Source: Williamwhitmania taraxaci (lineage in GTDB: Bacteria; Bacteroidota; Bacteroidia; Bacteroidales; Williamwhitmaniaceae). From it: DNA of 64,000 bases. Made by a program: the position numbers and the translations under genes. The notes under the pieces are model-generated. The model made no database searches, was not told the origin of the DNA, and saw only the letters and a program-made list of their open reading frames with translations. Positions 7,850 to 17,606 of this stretch are shown here, in pieces. Within the stretch, counting starts at the first letter, position 1; every line of letters starts with the position of its first letter. The stretch is taken from assembly GCF_900096565.1 (NCBI RefSeq), contig NZ_FMYP01000001.1, positions 121,520-185,519 of the forward strand. Direction: 5' to 3'.

Positions 7850-8174
7850 TTTATACTACAAGCCGCAAATTTAGTAATTTTTATATCCCTTTGTTACCCG
7901 TTGTGGATGCTTTCACCATAATGTTACGAAGATGAAGTTTTTTTGGATGAGTGATTCATTTTTTGAATTACCTCCACTGCTGTATCTCGGGGAAACGTAT
8001 GACTAATTCATTCATTATGGGCGTTTTTTATTTTTGATTTAACTTTGTAGTTAGAGAAAATTACATTTAAAACAGCAGTAATGGTTAAGCTTATATTAGG
8101 CTTGGTAGTCTATAGATTTTTGAAGGTGTGTAGTATTTGATTTGTTTGTTGTATTTTCGTAAAAAAGTGAAGAC
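7850..8174. other. Intergenic region between divergent genes
   Basis: 325 bases with no credible gene. It holds a candidate minus-strand -7 box (CAAATTTA on plus, 7866-7873) for the acyl-CoA reductase operon. It also holds a plus-strand TAACTTTG (8040-8047) that could drive the permease gene with a leader of roughly 120 bases. The -33 elements are weak for both. Confidence 0.5.
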
Positions 8175-9419
8175 ATGAAGATAGGTGCCCTACTGAAAGA
8201 GAATTTCAGAATTTCCATACAATCCATTAGGACGAATTTACTGCGAACAAGCCTGACAACGCTAATCATTGCCTTTGGTATTATGTCGTTGGTAGGTATT
8301 TTAACAGCCATTGAATCTATCAAGAACTCAATAACCAGTGAGTTTAGCAGTATGGGGGCAAATACCTTTTCCATCCAAAATAGGGATAATTTGTCGGAGG
8401 GAGGACGCCGAGGGCGAGCAAAGAATTTCACCAATATTACCTACCGGAGTGCGCAAGATTTTAAGGAACGGTATACATTTCCTTCCACGGTATCAATTTC
8501 GGTATATGCTTCTGGGGCTTCTACCATTAAGTGTGGTTCGAAAAAAACTAACCCCAACATAAGCGTGATGGGGGTCGATGAGAATTATCTCATCTCGTAT
8601 GCAAAGGAGTTGGATCTTGGTCGGAATTTTACCGAACAGGAGGCGGAAGGCGGGCGGTATTTGGCTATTATAGGCAAGGAGGTCGCCAATAAATTATTCG
8701 AAAATCATGAGGATCCAATTGGGAAATCTATTGTAGTTGGTTCGGGACGTTACAAGGTAGCTGGGGTTCTTAAAAGTAAGGGAACCGGATTTGGTGGCGG
8801 CGATGATCGAACAGTTTACCTTACAGTAAATAATGTTCGAAGCAACTTTAGTGCCCCTTGGCAAAGTTTTACCATTAACGTTAAACCTAGTTCAATTACA
8901 GTACTCGATGTGGCTTCCTCCGAAGCCGAAGGCGTTTTTCGCCAAGTGCGCGGGCTATCGGCTGCTGATAAGACTGATTTTACAATAGAAAAGAGCGATA
9001 GCCTAGCAAACATGCTTATTGAGAATATATCCTTTGTGACTATTGCGGCCATTCTTATTGGTATTATTACCCTGCTCGGTGCTGCCATTGGATTGATGAA
9101 TATCATGTTGGTTTCGGTCTCGGAGCGTACTCGCGAAATTGGCGTTCGTAAAGCCATTGGTGCTCGATCGAAAACTATAAAGCAACAATTCTTATTTGAA
9201 ACAATCTTTATTGGGCAAATGGGAGGTGTGCTTGGAATTATTCTTGGGGTAATTGTCGGCAATGTTATGTCATTAATAACCGATAGCCCATTTGTTATTC
9301 CTTGGGCCTGGATGATGGTTGGCGTTATTGTTTGCTTTGGTGTGGGTATTATTTCTGGTTATTTTCCAGCTGTTAAGGCTTCGCGGCTCGATCCAATTGA
9401 GGCTTTACGTTACGAATAA
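8175..9419 (+). CDS. ABC transporter permease (MacB/FtsX type)
   Basis: A 414-residue permease with one N-terminal transmembrane helix (about 22-45), a periplasmic MacB-PCD domain (about 46-265) and three C-terminal helices (about 280-305, 335-360 and 368-395). It ends with the family tail [18 protein letters not shown]. The cytoplasmic segment [16 protein letters not shown] is the coupling helix contacting the ATPase. No ATPase, adaptor or second permease gene is adjacent, so the partner must be encoded elsewhere. MacB-like systems are mechanotransmitters acting on periplasmic substrates such as lipoproteins, peptides or antibiotics; the substrate here is unknown. Confidence 0.9.
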   Translation: MKIGALLKENFRISIQSIRTNLLRTSLTTLIIAFGIMSLVGILTAIESIKNSITSEFSSMGANTFSIQNRDNLSEGGRRGRAKNFTNITYRSAQDFKERYTFPSTVSISVYASGASTIKCGSKKTNPNISVMGVDENYLISYAKELDLGRNFTEQEAEGGRYLAIIGKEVANKLFENHEDPIGKSIVVGSGRYKVAGVLKSKGTGFGGGDDRTVYLTVNNVRSNFSAPWQSFTINVKPSSITVLDVASSEAEGVFRQVRGLSAADKTDFTIEKSDSLANMLIENISFVTIAAILIGIITLLGAAIGLMNIMLVSVSERTREIGVRKAIGARSKTIKQQFLFETIFIGQMGGVLGIILGVIVGNVMSLITDSPFVIPWAWMMVGVIVCFGVGIISGYFPAVKASRLDPIEALRYE

Positions 9420-9607
9420 TTCGCCGATATGGACTATCACTTCGGTGCCAATAGTTGCTATCATTTAAAGTATTTGGCTAGGTTAGTCTGGACTGCAAAA
9501 CAATATCCTATAAATCAGGTCGCACCTTACTACTAGGAATTATAGTAATCATAAGAACCTTGTTCATTCATTTATGGTCCTTCAATAGTTAAGAAAAGAT
9601 TAAATAC

Positions 9608-9641
9608 AAAAGAGGCTGTCTGTAAAGGGACAGCCTCTTTT
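9608..9641. terminator. Bidirectional terminator between permease and C25 protease genes
   Basis: AAAAGAGGCTGTC (9608-9620) pairs perfectly with GACAGCCTCTTTT (9629-9641), loop of 8 bases, T-rich on both strands. It lies between the convergent genes. Confidence 0.88.
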
Positions 9642-9666
9642 GTTTTATCTTAGTCTATGGTTCGAT

Positions 9667-12600
9667 TCATTGAATTATCAACTTTACGGTATGCCTTGTT
9701 CCTTCTATTACCAGGTGGGCAAGGTATATTCCAGGGTTGAGCATTGAAACATCGACTCTTTCCCCATTGGCTATATTCCTCTTAATTACCTGCATCCCGG
9801 AAATATTGGTAATGGTTATGTTACCGGTTGATTCATTTTTCCACTCAACCGTAATTTCAGTAGTTGCCGGAATAGGGTAGATATTAATGCTTGAAATCTC
9901 ATTTTTATCAATACCATTCCGAATGATGATTGCGGTTAACGTGATGTCTTGGTCAATAATTTCGAAGCTACCTTGGTAGGCGTTAAATCCATCAATCGAA
10001 ACCGTGTAGTTGTAGTTTCCAGTATATAAGGTTGCAACTATTTTTCCTTCGGCATCAGTGCTGTAGTTTGTTGTATTGATGGTTACTGTTGCGTTGGTAA
10101 CTGCTCTACTGCCAGATTCCTTCACCAAGATGGTTATATTGTGCTGTAACGGGGATAAATAGATAATAATGGGTGATGCGGAAGAGAGTAGTATATCTTC
10201 ATCAGGTTTTGCTATGTATCCGGCTGCACTTGCCGATACGGAATAGGTTCCTGTCGCGCTTATTAAATGTGCAAATCCATCTGTTGCACTTACAAAAACC
10301 GATGGTCCTACGCTAACTATTCCTCCCTTAATCGGTTGACCATTTAATTCGTTCTCTATCTTAATCTTAATATGGTGAAGAGGTGTCAGTTCGGTAATTA
10401 ATACATTACCTATCCCCGTGGTTGCAATAGTGCCTTGTTTATTAATAAATCCAGAGGATGTAATGCTCCAATCAGCGGAAGTTGCAGCTCCTAGATAGGC
10501 AATTGCTACTCCTAAGCTATTTGTTTTGAAAACGGTTCCATTTACAATTACGCTGGCCGGATAAATAGGTGAGTTTGTCTCACTATTCTTAACTGTAATG
10601 GATAATGTTCGTTTTAATTCCATTACAAAAGATTGGCTTGTAACCGGTCCACTTACTACAACTACATCTGTAGCAGTTGAATAACCTTCCTTTTCTAGCT
10701 TAAATTCAAATGTGCCATAAGGTAGGGAAAGCACTGTAACTCCCAATGAATTTGTGTGGTACATTAGTTTGCCCACAGTAAGAGTAGCGTCAGCAATTGG
10801 GTTCACTCCATCAGTAATTGTAAGCGATACTGCTGAAATACTGCCGGGTAACAAACATCCTATATCAGCTTTCCAACCTGCTGTTGCAACATATTCATCT
10901 GCAAATAGCTGAAATGTTAGCGCTCCCGATGCGTTGCTTGCAACTAAGTTTTGTAGCTTAGTTGGAACCGTTTGGCTATTAAATGCACCAATTAATGTTG
11001 AGTGAGTGTTTGCACCATCCCAAACGTAGAGCGAATCGTATCCCAATTCTAATATAAGTTGAGTAAAGTTGGCAGTAACCATAGCGCCTGGTTTTGCAGG
11101 AAAAATGGTATATGTTTCTCTTGTATTGCTTGTATAGTCGTTGGCGGGACCTCCGCTGTCGAAGAATTTACCATTACAGGTTATACTTGAGCCTTCTTTC
11201 ATCAATAGGCTATCTGGCAATGCTGAGGTAGTAAATGAATTTACAGGGCAACCACCGCTCTCGCCTGCCTGGTTTTTTGATGATACTGTCCAGTAGAATG
11301 TTGTGTTGGGCTGCAAAGGAACACCTAATGTTGTTTTATCTGTTTTTGCAAATAGAGGTGGTGTTGCTTCGATTCCATAGAATACAGTGTATTCGTCGGC
11401 ATTCTTTCCTATCCACGAAAGTTCTGGAATACGTTGGTTTTCAGCACCATTTACAGGTGAAACCACCGTTGGGCATGCGGGTGCTGATGCGGGTGTAATA
11501 CATAGAATATCTGCATCCCAGCCTTTTCCTGAAGACGAATATCCACTAGTAAATTTCAGGGTTAGGTATGAACTACTTGAAACTACTTCAAATGCGCTTT
11601 TACTGCCCGTGTAATTACCAACAATAGGAGATTTTTCGTTTGGCCCATCGTATATAATTAGGTTGTCGTTGGAGTCCGTCTCAAAGATGTTGAACTTTAT
11701 TTTCACCCTCAGTGATGAGTCTGCTGCTGAAAGCTTTAGGGTGTAATCTTCGCCACTCTTGTAGTTGTCGTTAGGGCCACCAGTATCGAATAGCTTTTTG
11801 CTACACGCTACCACGGTTCCGTTTTGCATTAAAATGTAGTTTGATGCGCCTAGTGAAAATGCTGACGAATCTACTGTTTGAATGCCGTTTGAACAAGCCG
11901 CTGAGGCCTTTATATATAACTTTTGACCATTAACGGCTGTTACTGGGGACGAATATTGAACTGCTATTATTTTGGACTCGCCCGGATTTATTGTCTCTAG
12001 ATTTATTGTTGTTGCCAGTATCTCAAGCAAGCTTGTGTTGGTTGAACCTAGCGTTAATGCTGGTGTTAATGCCGATGCGTGACCTTGGTTGCTTATGGTC
12101 ACGTTTAAGGTTCCAATCTCTCCTGGTTCAATATTTCCGTTGTTGTTTCCGAACTCATCATCAACAGCTATGTCGGTAATCTTAATTACAGGTTTTTTAA
12201 CAATCATAGTGTATGTTACCGTGTTGCTATAGCTATCAGCACCCGCAGTACCTGTAATTATCGCGGTGAATTTAATCGTGCTCAAATCTGGTAACTCGTT
12301 ATTTACACGTATCTTAAATCCACTATTTATGGCAATAGGGTCAGCGCCAATGGCCGTAATAGTTTCAGTTGAATCAATAAGTGTAATTCGGCTGTCGTTT
12401 GTTCTAAGCTTAACGCCAACATTTGTTACCTGCATTGGGTTTGTCGATAAGTTCTTGAGCACCATGTTTAGGCTTTCTTCCGCTTTGGTTAGAAGAGCGC
12501 CAACTGGCGATAATGAAGATACAATTAAGAAGGGTTTGTCCGCAACAATTACAGGAATAGTGTCTACATATGTTTTTAGATTGAACCCTGTAATCGTTAG

Positions 12601-14526
12601 TATCGCAGGATTCTGTGGTGATATAGAAGAAAATCCTAGCGAAGCAACACCGTTATTGACTTTGCTCGAAGCCAGAATGATTCCATCTTGCCACAGTGTG
12701 GCTATTGCACCATTTGCTGAGCAGCTAACATCAAAGGTGCTTTGAACTACAACTACTACACCTTCATGCGATATGGCTGGTGCCGAAGGGCGTTTTGTTC
12801 TTACCATTAGGCTTGGGTCGCCAAATGTTGTCCAAAATTGTGTCATTTCGTATCCCACGGAGCCGTAGCTATCGTTCATTCCCATACATGCGTTGGCAAC
12901 AATTCCTCCAAATGTTCTTCGTATGTTGTTTTGGTTGCTTTCAATAAGTATGTCTATCATATTGTCTTGCCCAGCCATTGGAGGGTTCCAATCTTGGTTG
13001 ATGGTTGATGCCACAATATTTACTGTTCCAGTAGGCCCAGCTGCATTTGATGCTCTAGTGAATGCTTCTGCAAAGCATGTTTTACCAACAAAATTTCCAT
13101 TTACGCATGCAACATCAAAAATAAATGGCCATTTATTATTGTTTGACAATGCGCTAGCTTCCGTATTACCAAAATTCGTAGTAACCCAATAGGTGTCGGC
13201 ACCATGTCCTACATAGTTAATCAATCCAACGCCATTGTTTATTTGCTGTGTAACTGTTGTGCTCGAAGCACCTGGGTCATATACTTGTGAAACAGCCGTG
13301 TAGCCGTATGTAATCAGCTTGGCACGGATATTCTCCATGTGAACCTTGTCTGATTCTCCCTTGTCACCTATACTGCCACCTCCTTCAGCAGAGGCAATCC
13401 CCATTGCATTTTCAATCCAAGTGGCGCTTTCGTCAAGATTTTTCTCATAAGCAATAGTTCTGTTCACCATTGTTGTTACATGGGCAACCGTTTCGGCCGA
13501 AAATCGACCTACCATTACTTCAGGGTAAGAATCGTCACCTTCAAGAAATCCATAGTAAGTGTCGGAATCCCCATTTCCAGACGAAGTAGTTTGAGGTATT
13601 GATTTTGCAGGAATTTGTGCTGCATCGCCTACAAGCAATAGAAATGTTAATCCGTTTGTATGATAGTAGTTCGAAACGTAGGTCTTAAGTGCATCGGCTG
13701 ATGTTGCTACTTGGCTGTAGTCCACCATCACCGTTTTTATGCCGCGTTGATTCTTCCAGTCCACAAAGGGTTGCATGGCGTTCATAAATGCTGGATGGCA
13801 TACGATTAACATCGTTCCCTCATCCACCAGAGGAGTGTAGCGAAGGGCTTGAGTGCTATAGTTTATAAATTGCGATTTATATACTTCACTAAACCCCTCA
13901 TCACGAGTTGGCGATTTGGCTTGGGATTTTGTAACACCTGATTTAGTGTAGGTCACCTCAACGGTGATGGACGTGTATATTCGAAGCGTTTTTTTAATAG
14001 GGTTATATTGAAGCGGGAATAGGTTAACGGAAACACCTTCGTACTGGCGTAGGATATAGGGTTTTCCTAATTCAGTAATCACCTTGGGATAAAACTCGTC
14101 CTTCTGGTAGGTTGGTCCATAAGTAAATGGAACTGTTGCTGGATCAATATCTCTGCTTATATTTCCTTTTGATGGCGCAATACTAATGTTTTCGATATCC
14201 CGAAAATTCGAGGACACAACTCTTACACTGGCTGTGCAGCCGTTTGGAATTATTACCGAACGCGTTATTTTTGGTAATATTGGCGTACCTTTTTCCAGCG
14301 TATTTACCGCACCATCAATAAAGAAAATGGATGCTTCGCCTCGAGGTGTGGTTACCATTACCTGATTCGAATTAGGAACATCAATGGTAATAATGGTGCT
14401 CGTTTCAGAACTCTTTTGCAACGACACTTTTGTGCGAGTAGGTTGAGCGCTTGTAGAAAGGAACACCGCGATACCTACTGTGGCGATGGCAATGGTTCTT
14501 ATCAAGGTTGTTGGGTTTGCGTTCAT
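9667..14526 (-). CDS. Gingipain-type C25 cysteine protease with CUB and PEGA-like modules, T9SS cargo
   Basis: A 1619-residue secreted protease. Signal peptide at about 1-27; C25 propeptide-like region at about 30-230; peptidase C25 domain at about 235-580. The catalytic pair is H441 (in NYVGHGADTYW) and C474 (in DVACVNGNF), 33 residues apart, the same spacing as in P. gingivalis RgpB. Next come an Ig-like region (585-780), a repeat-rich segment (780-890), a CUB-like domain (about 893-1009), an FnIII-like domain (1018-1100), a second CUB-like domain (about 1107-1224) and four PEGA/carboxypeptidase-regulatory-like beta modules (about 1230-1535). The last 75 or so residues (YPIPATTEITVEW to KLIIQ) are a type A T9SS sorting domain, so it is exported by T9SS and probably attached to the cell surface. 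Cleavage specificity cannot be read. The gene appears monocistronic, with a terminator at 9608-9641. Confidence 0.93.
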   Translation of the reverse strand: MNANPTTLIRTIAIATVGIAVFLSTSAQPTRTKVSLQKSSETSTIITIDVPNSNQVMVTTPRGEASIFFIDGAVNTLEKGTPILPKITRSVIIPNGCTASVRVVSSNFRDIENISIAPSKGNISRDIDPATVPFTYGPTYQKDEFYPKVITELGKPYILRQYEGVSVNLFPLQYNPIKKTLRIYTSITVEVTYTKSGVTKSQAKSPTRDEGFSEVYKSQFINYSTQALRYTPLVDEGTMLIVCHPAFMNAMQPFVDWKNQRGIKTVMVDYSQVATSADALKTYVSNYYHTNGLTFLLLVGDAAQIPAKSIPQTTSSGNGDSDTYYGFLEGDDSYPEVMVGRFSAETVAHVTTMVNRTIAYEKNLDESATWIENAMGIASAEGGGSIGDKGESDKVHMENIRAKLITYGYTAVSQVYDPGASSTTVTQQINNGVGLINYVGHGADTYWVTTNFGNTEASALSNNNKWPFIFDVACVNGNFVGKTCFAEAFTRASNAAGPTGTVNIVASTINQDWNPPMAGQDNMIDILIESNQNNIRRTFGGIVANACMGMNDSYGSVGYEMTQFWTTFGDPSLMVRTKRPSAPAISHEGVVVVVQSTFDVSCSANGAIATLWQDGIILASSKVNNGVASLGFSSISPQNPAILTITGFNLKTYVDTIPVIVADKPFLIVSSLSPVGALLTKAEESLNMVLKNLSTNPMQVTNVGVKLRTNDSRITLIDSTETITAIGADPIAINSGFKIRVNNELPDLSTIKFTAIITGTAGADSYSNTVTYTMIVKKPVIKITDIAVDDEFGNNNGNIEPGEIGTLNVTISNQGHASALTPALTLGSTNTSLLEILATTINLETINPGESKIIAVQYSSPVTAVNGQKLYIKASAACSNGIQTVDSSAFSLGASNYILMQNGTVVACSKKLFDTGGPNDNYKSGEDYTLKLSAADSSLRVKIKFNIFETDSNDNLIIYDGPNEKSPIVGNYTGSKSAFEVVSSSSYLTLKFTSGYSSSGKGWDADILCITPASAPACPTVVSPVNGAENQRIPELSWIGKNADEYTVFYGIEATPPLFAKTDKTTLGVPLQPNTTFYWTVSSKNQAGESGGCPVNSFTTSALPDSLLMKEGSSITCNGKFFDSGGPANDYTSNTRETYTIFPAKPGAMVTANFTQLILELGYDSLYVWDGANTHSTLIGAFNSQTVPTKLQNLVASNASGALTFQLFADEYVATAGWKADIGCLLPGSISAVSLTITDGVNPIADATLTVGKLMYHTNSLGVTVLSLPYGTFEFKLEKEGYSTATDVVVVSGPVTSQSFVMELKRTLSITVKNSETNSPIYPASVIVNGTVFKTNSLGVAIAYLGAATSADWSITSSGFINKQGTIATTGIGNVLITELTPLHHIKIKIENELNGQPIKGGIVSVGPSVFVSATDGFAHLISATGTYSVSASAAGYIAKPDEDILLSSASPIIIYLSPLQHNITILVKESGSRAVTNATVTINTTNYSTDAEGKIVATLYTGNYNYTVSIDGFNAYQGSFEIIDQDITLTAIIIRNGIDKNEISSINIYPIPATTEITVEWKNESTGNITITNISGMQVIKRNIANGERVDVSMLNPGIYLAHLVIEGTRHTVKLIIQ

Positions 14527-14763
14527 AACTCTCTGTTTTTGCTTGCGATTTTATGGCTTGCAATATCATAAAAAAATAAAACTCTTTACTCTCTGTATAG
14601 AAAAACTTTGCGGTTGCTTCTTTCTATTATTGGCTACAACTTGCATCGAATTAGTTTTTCTAACAACAGAAGTAGTGCATATGTTCTTTTTAGCTTGGCT
14701 TATTCGTTGCTCATTTTTACGTAGGTTGGCATTAAGAGTTCGAAACTGCTGGAGATAAACAAG
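14527..14763. other. Upstream region of the C25 protease gene
   Basis: 237 bases between the C25 start and the gapA terminator hairpins (306 bases to the gapA stop). AT-rich with no convincing gene on either strand. I see no clear TAnnTTTG box for the protease, so its promoter is not assigned. Confidence 0.4.
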
Positions 14764-14791
14764 AAAAGGGAGCTTTTTACGGCTCCCTTTT
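14764..14791 (-). terminator. Second hairpin downstream of gapA
   Basis: AAAAGGGAGC (14764-14773) pairs with GCTCCCTTTT (14782-14791). On the minus strand it lies beyond the first gapA hairpin, forming a tandem terminator. Confidence 0.75.
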
Positions 14792-14798
14792 GAACATT

Positions 14799-14826
14799 AA
14801 AAAACTCCCGATTTCGGGAGTCTTTT
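14799..14826 (-). terminator. Primary terminator of gapA
   Basis: ACTCCCG (14804-14810) pairs with CGGGAGT (14815-14821) around a 4-base loop, followed on the minus strand by a T-run (plus-strand A-run at 14799-14804). It starts within about 12 bases of the gapA stop. Confidence 0.85.
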
Positions 14827-14832
14827 ATGATA

Positions 14833-15840
14833 CTATCTGAATAGTTTTACTGCCAAGTCAACAACGCGGCAGGAGTAACCCCACTCGTTATCGTACCAAG
14901 ACAATACCTTAACCATTTTTCCATTCACCATGGTGCTTAGTGCATCAAAGATGGAACTATGTGTATTGTGAATAATGTCAACAGAAACAATTGGATCTTC
15001 GGTATATTCCAAGATACCCTTCATTGGACCATCAGCCGCTTTTTTCATTGCTGCGTTAACTTCCTCAATAGTAACTTCTCTCTTGAGGTTTACCACGAAG
15101 TCAACAAGCGAGCCAGTTGGGGTGGGAACGCGAACAGCTAAACCATCGAGCTTACCCTTAAGTGCAGGAATAACCTTTCCTACAGCCTTAGCAGCACCAG
15201 TGGTAGTGGGGATTTGCGAAACTGCTGCGCTACGAGCTCTCCTAAGGTCGCTATGAGGAGCGTCAAGAACCATTTGGTCGTTGGTATAGGAGTGAACGGT
15301 AGTCATGAAGCCATTTTCGATTCCGAAAGCATCGTTAAGTACCTTTGCGATAGGAGCAAGGCAGTTGGTGGTGCAAGAGGCATTCGAAACACAGGTGTCG
15401 CTATCCTTCAAGTCGGCATCATTTACGCCAAGAACAATCATATTATCGATGGCATCCTTCGAAGGAACGGTAAGAATTACCTTCTTTGCTCCATTGAGGA
15501 TGTGATCGCCGTATCCACCTTTTGGGCTTTCGCGTTGGGTGAAAATACCGGTTGATTCAATAACAACATCTGGAGTAACAGCCCAAGGAATGTTTCTAGG
15601 GCTTCTTTCGGCATAAACAGGAACTTTTTTGCCGTTTACGATAATACCTTCTTTGTCGAAGGTTACTACGCCATCGAATCTGCCTTGGGTAGAGTCGTAT
15701 TTAAGGAGGTGAGCTAATGTTTTGGTGTCGGTAAGGTCATTGATACCTACAACTTCGATTTCTGGATTTTCAATGGCTATCTTGTATACGTTACGACCGA
15801 TTCGGCCGAATCCGTTGATTGCCAGCTTAATTTTTGCCAT
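14833..15840 (-). CDS. gapA: Glyceraldehyde-3-phosphate dehydrogenase, type I
   Basis: A 335-residue phosphorylating GAPDH that interconverts G3P and 1,3-bisphosphoglycerate with NAD in glycolysis. The Rossmann motif NGFGRIGR is at 9-16. The catalytic cysteine is C156 in SNASCTTNC and the general base is H183 in TVHSYTND. The C-terminal [15 protein letters not shown] signature is intact. N35-D36 in GINDL favours NAD over NADP. It is monocistronic with a consensus promoter (15900-15932) and tandem terminators. With the class I aldolase at 38403 and transaldolase at 1123 it covers central sugar metabolism in this window. Confidence 0.97.
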   Translation of the reverse strand: MAKIKLAINGFGRIGRNVYKIAIENPEIEVVGINDLTDTKTLAHLLKYDSTQGRFDGVVTFDKEGIIVNGKKVPVYAERSPRNIPWAVTPDVVIESTGIFTQRESPKGGYGDHILNGAKKVILTVPSKDAIDNMIVLGVNDADLKDSDTCVSNASCTTNCLAPIAKVLNDAFGIENGFMTTVHSYTNDQMVLDAPHSDLRRARSAAVSQIPTTTGAAKAVGKVIPALKGKLDGLAVRVPTPTGSLVDFVVNLKREVTIEEVNAAMKKAADGPMKGILEYTEDPIVSVDIIHNTHSSIFDALSTMVNGKMVKVLSWYDNEWGYSCRVVDLAVKLFR

Positions 15841-15899
15841 GTTGATAGTATATTAATTGTGAAACATTCAGAGATTATCTGCTTTTCCCTTTCAATTTA

Positions 15900-15932
15900 C
15901 AAAGATACAATAAACCATGAATAGTTGCCAAA
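15900..15932 (-). promoter_or_regulatory. Promoter of gapA
   Basis: On the minus strand, TTTG (15932-15929), 21 bases, then TATCTTTG (15907-15900). This fits TTTG-N19-21-TAnnTTTG and lies about 60 bases upstream of the gapA start codon. Confidence 0.7.
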
Positions 15933-16003
15933 CAATGGCTATGGTAAATGTCTGTAAATTACGCAATCGTTACCACACTAGTGGTGCCGCTATCTCGACA
16001 TAC

Positions 16004-16816
16004 TTATTCCACTGCATCTTTTCGTTGTTGCCGTCTTATTGCCTGCAACCTTGGATCGATCACGCGCCCAAAACGATAGCTTATAAATACCGATATAAAG
16101 AACTGGTTATTTTCGGTAAGCGCCATTATTGGGATTTTTTTATAAAAACCCTCAATCAACATCCCTCCTTCTATGACGTGGAGAATTTCTTCTTGATGGC
16201 TATATTCAAAACTGAGCGCTGCTTTTATATATGCACCAGGAACGGGCTCCACTTCGTTAATCCCCTTAAAGAATGAGGAACGCTGATAGATATCGAAAGC
16301 GCTGTGGATATTCTCGGTGAATTTCTGGGTGTGAGTTTCGTACTCGTTTGGGATAGCTGTGGTGGTTAATACCTCATAGTAGCAAGGCTTTAGAATGCCT
16401 AATGAGAAACCGGTGCTACCTATTACTCGAATGGCTATGCTACCTACGTCGGCTTTCGAAAACAGCTCTCGCTGAAGTCCGGCACCTAACCGAAGGGTAT
16501 AGAAGTTATTCTGTTTTCCGAAAACAAAGCTTCGGTTGCTGGGGTAGGCGGGGTTGTTGATTCTCTCTTCTTTGGGATGCTTTACCCACGAGAAATCGGC
16601 TTCAAAAATCCGCTTGTTTAAGTAGTTTTGCCGTTTTGCAAACCGGTATCCAAAACCGAAACCGTTGGAATTTAGCATGATTCCGCCAGTCATCTCGTTC
16701 CGGTAGAATATTTTGGAACTGGAAGTGTCTACTTGACCCTGCGCATAAGTTTGGCCTACTTCTACTGTAACCGAAGCAAGGAGAACAAAGAGGATTCTAA
16801 TAGCTATTCTTTTCAA
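16004..16816 (-). CDS. Predicted outer-membrane beta-barrel protein, unknown function
   Basis: A 270-residue protein with a signal peptide (about 1-25, ending QTYAQ). The mature chain has alternating amphipathic strands and aromatic strand ends, for example GGIMLNSNGFGFGYRF, FYTLRLGAGLQREL and QFFISVFISYRFG. It looks like a small outer-membrane barrel of the kind found as uncharacterised proteins across Bacteroidota. The last 20 or so residues are charged (RRQQRKDAVE), so the protein does not end in the classic terminal aromatic. I recognise no named family. It stands alone between gapA and the two small lipoprotein genes. Confidence 0.7.
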   Translation of the reverse strand: MKRIAIRILFVLLASVTVEVGQTYAQGQVDTSSSKIFYRNEMTGGIMLNSNGFGFGYRFAKRQNYLNKRIFEADFSWVKHPKEERINNPAYPSNRSFVFGKQNNFYTLRLGAGLQRELFSKADVGSIAIRVIGSTGFSLGILKPCYYEVLTTTAIPNEYETHTQKFTENIHSAFDIYQRSSFFKGINEVEPVPGAYIKAALSFEYSHQEEILHVIEGGMLIEGFYKKIPIMALTENNQFFISVFISYRFGRVIDPRLQAIRRQQRKDAVE

Positions 16817-16930
16817 GCAATGAAAGTTTTATTGCTCTGTAAAGGTATTAGAATTTGACCTTAACGGATGCTTTTGGATTGGAAAAAACTTTTGATGCCT
16901 ATTCGAAAAAAAAGGAAGGCTAGACCTTCC

Positions 16931-17053
16931 TTATGAGTTTACAGTTCGTTCTGCTTTTACTTTAGCGTAAGCAGGACAGGGTTTCGATGATTTACAACTG
17001 CTTAATGAACCTATAAATGCAACCAAGGCAAGAAGGATTAAGGTCTTTTTCAT
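16931..17053 (-). CDS. Small lipoprotein, 40 residues (paralogue A)
   Basis: A 40-residue open frame starting MKKTLILLALVAF at the ATG at 17053 and ending TAA at 16931. It has a lysine n-region, a hydrophobic core and the lipobox LSSC (cleavage before C20), followed by KSSKPCPAYAKVKAE. The predicted mature lipopeptide is only 21 residues. The PCPAYAK motif recurs as PCPVYAK in the neighbouring small gene (17116-17253), the main evidence that both are real. Similar minimal lipoproteins exist in Bacteroidota but have no known function. Genes this short are easily missed by automated gene callers. Confidence 0.72.
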   Translation of the reverse strand: MKKTLILLALVAFIGSLSSCKSSKPCPAYAKVKAERTVNS

Positions 17054-17115
17054 TTCTGTAATATTAGGTTACTGTTTGCTAAAGTAAATAATTTATTTCG
17101 TATTACACAGAATTA

Positions 17116-17253
17116 TTATGCGGGTTTCTGCGTATTAGTGAGATTTGTCTGCTTAGCATATACAGGACAAGGTATATTGTTACTGCAGGAGGTCAGAAGG
17201 ATTTCAATGAATAGGATTGAAATGAAAATGCATATCTGGAATGTTCGCTTCAT
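17116..17253 (-). CDS. Small lipoprotein, 45 residues (paralogue B)
   Basis: A 45-residue open frame from the ATG at 17253 to TAA at 17116. It starts MKRTFQICIFISIL, with the lipobox LTSC (lipidated C23) followed by SNNIPCPVYAKQTNLT. It shares with its downstream neighbour the layout lipobox Cys, 4-5 polar residues, PCPxYAK and a short polar tail. The two genes are separated by 62 bases. The tandem arrangement and the conserved motif argue for duplication and selection rather than chance open frames. Function unknown; outer-membrane or periplasmic location inferred from the lipobox. Confidence 0.68.
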   Translation of the reverse strand: MKRTFQICIFISILFIEILLTSCSNNIPCPVYAKQTNLTNTQKPA

Positions 17254-17557
17254 AATCAGTTGATATTAAAAGATTTAAACTGAATTTGTCTTTAATGCAA
17301 TAGCGTTGTGATCCTATTTCAATACTTACACTTACGTTGACTGATATCTCTTTCGAGATGGTTCTTTAAAAAAAACGGGATTGTTTTCGCTGTAAAAATA
17401 CCACATTTCTTTTAGTTGTTTATATCCCAACAGAAGATTTAATCTCTCGTTTTGTGCTTTTCATCAATGATATCACACGCTTTCAATTTAATATGTAAAA
17501 CCCTATTCGTTAAGTAGTTGATATAATTTCACGAATGATGAAAATGTTTGGCTTGAA
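17254..17557. other. Intergenic region upstream of the small lipoproteins
   Basis: About 300 AT-rich bases between the second small lipoprotein and the terminator of the next minus-strand gene. No gene, RNA fold or consensus promoter that I can support. It presumably contains the promoter for the lipoprotein pair. Confidence 0.4.
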
Positions 17558-17587
17558 AAAAAGGCCCTGCGTTTGCAGGGCCTTTTT
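17558..17587 (-). terminator. Terminator of the 850-residue T9SS protein gene
   Basis: AAAAAGGCCCTGC (17558-17570) pairs perfectly with GCAGGGCCTTTTT (17575-17587) around a GTTT loop, with A and T tracts on either side. It lies about 20 bases beyond the stop codon on the minus strand. Confidence 0.9.
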
Positions 17588-17606
17588 AAATCATTTTGGT
17601 CGAATA

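Noticed and set aside
12266..12745. 159-codon frame opposite the C25 protease gene
   Set aside because: It is the reverse strand of a clear protein-coding region with strong domain support; no independent evidence.
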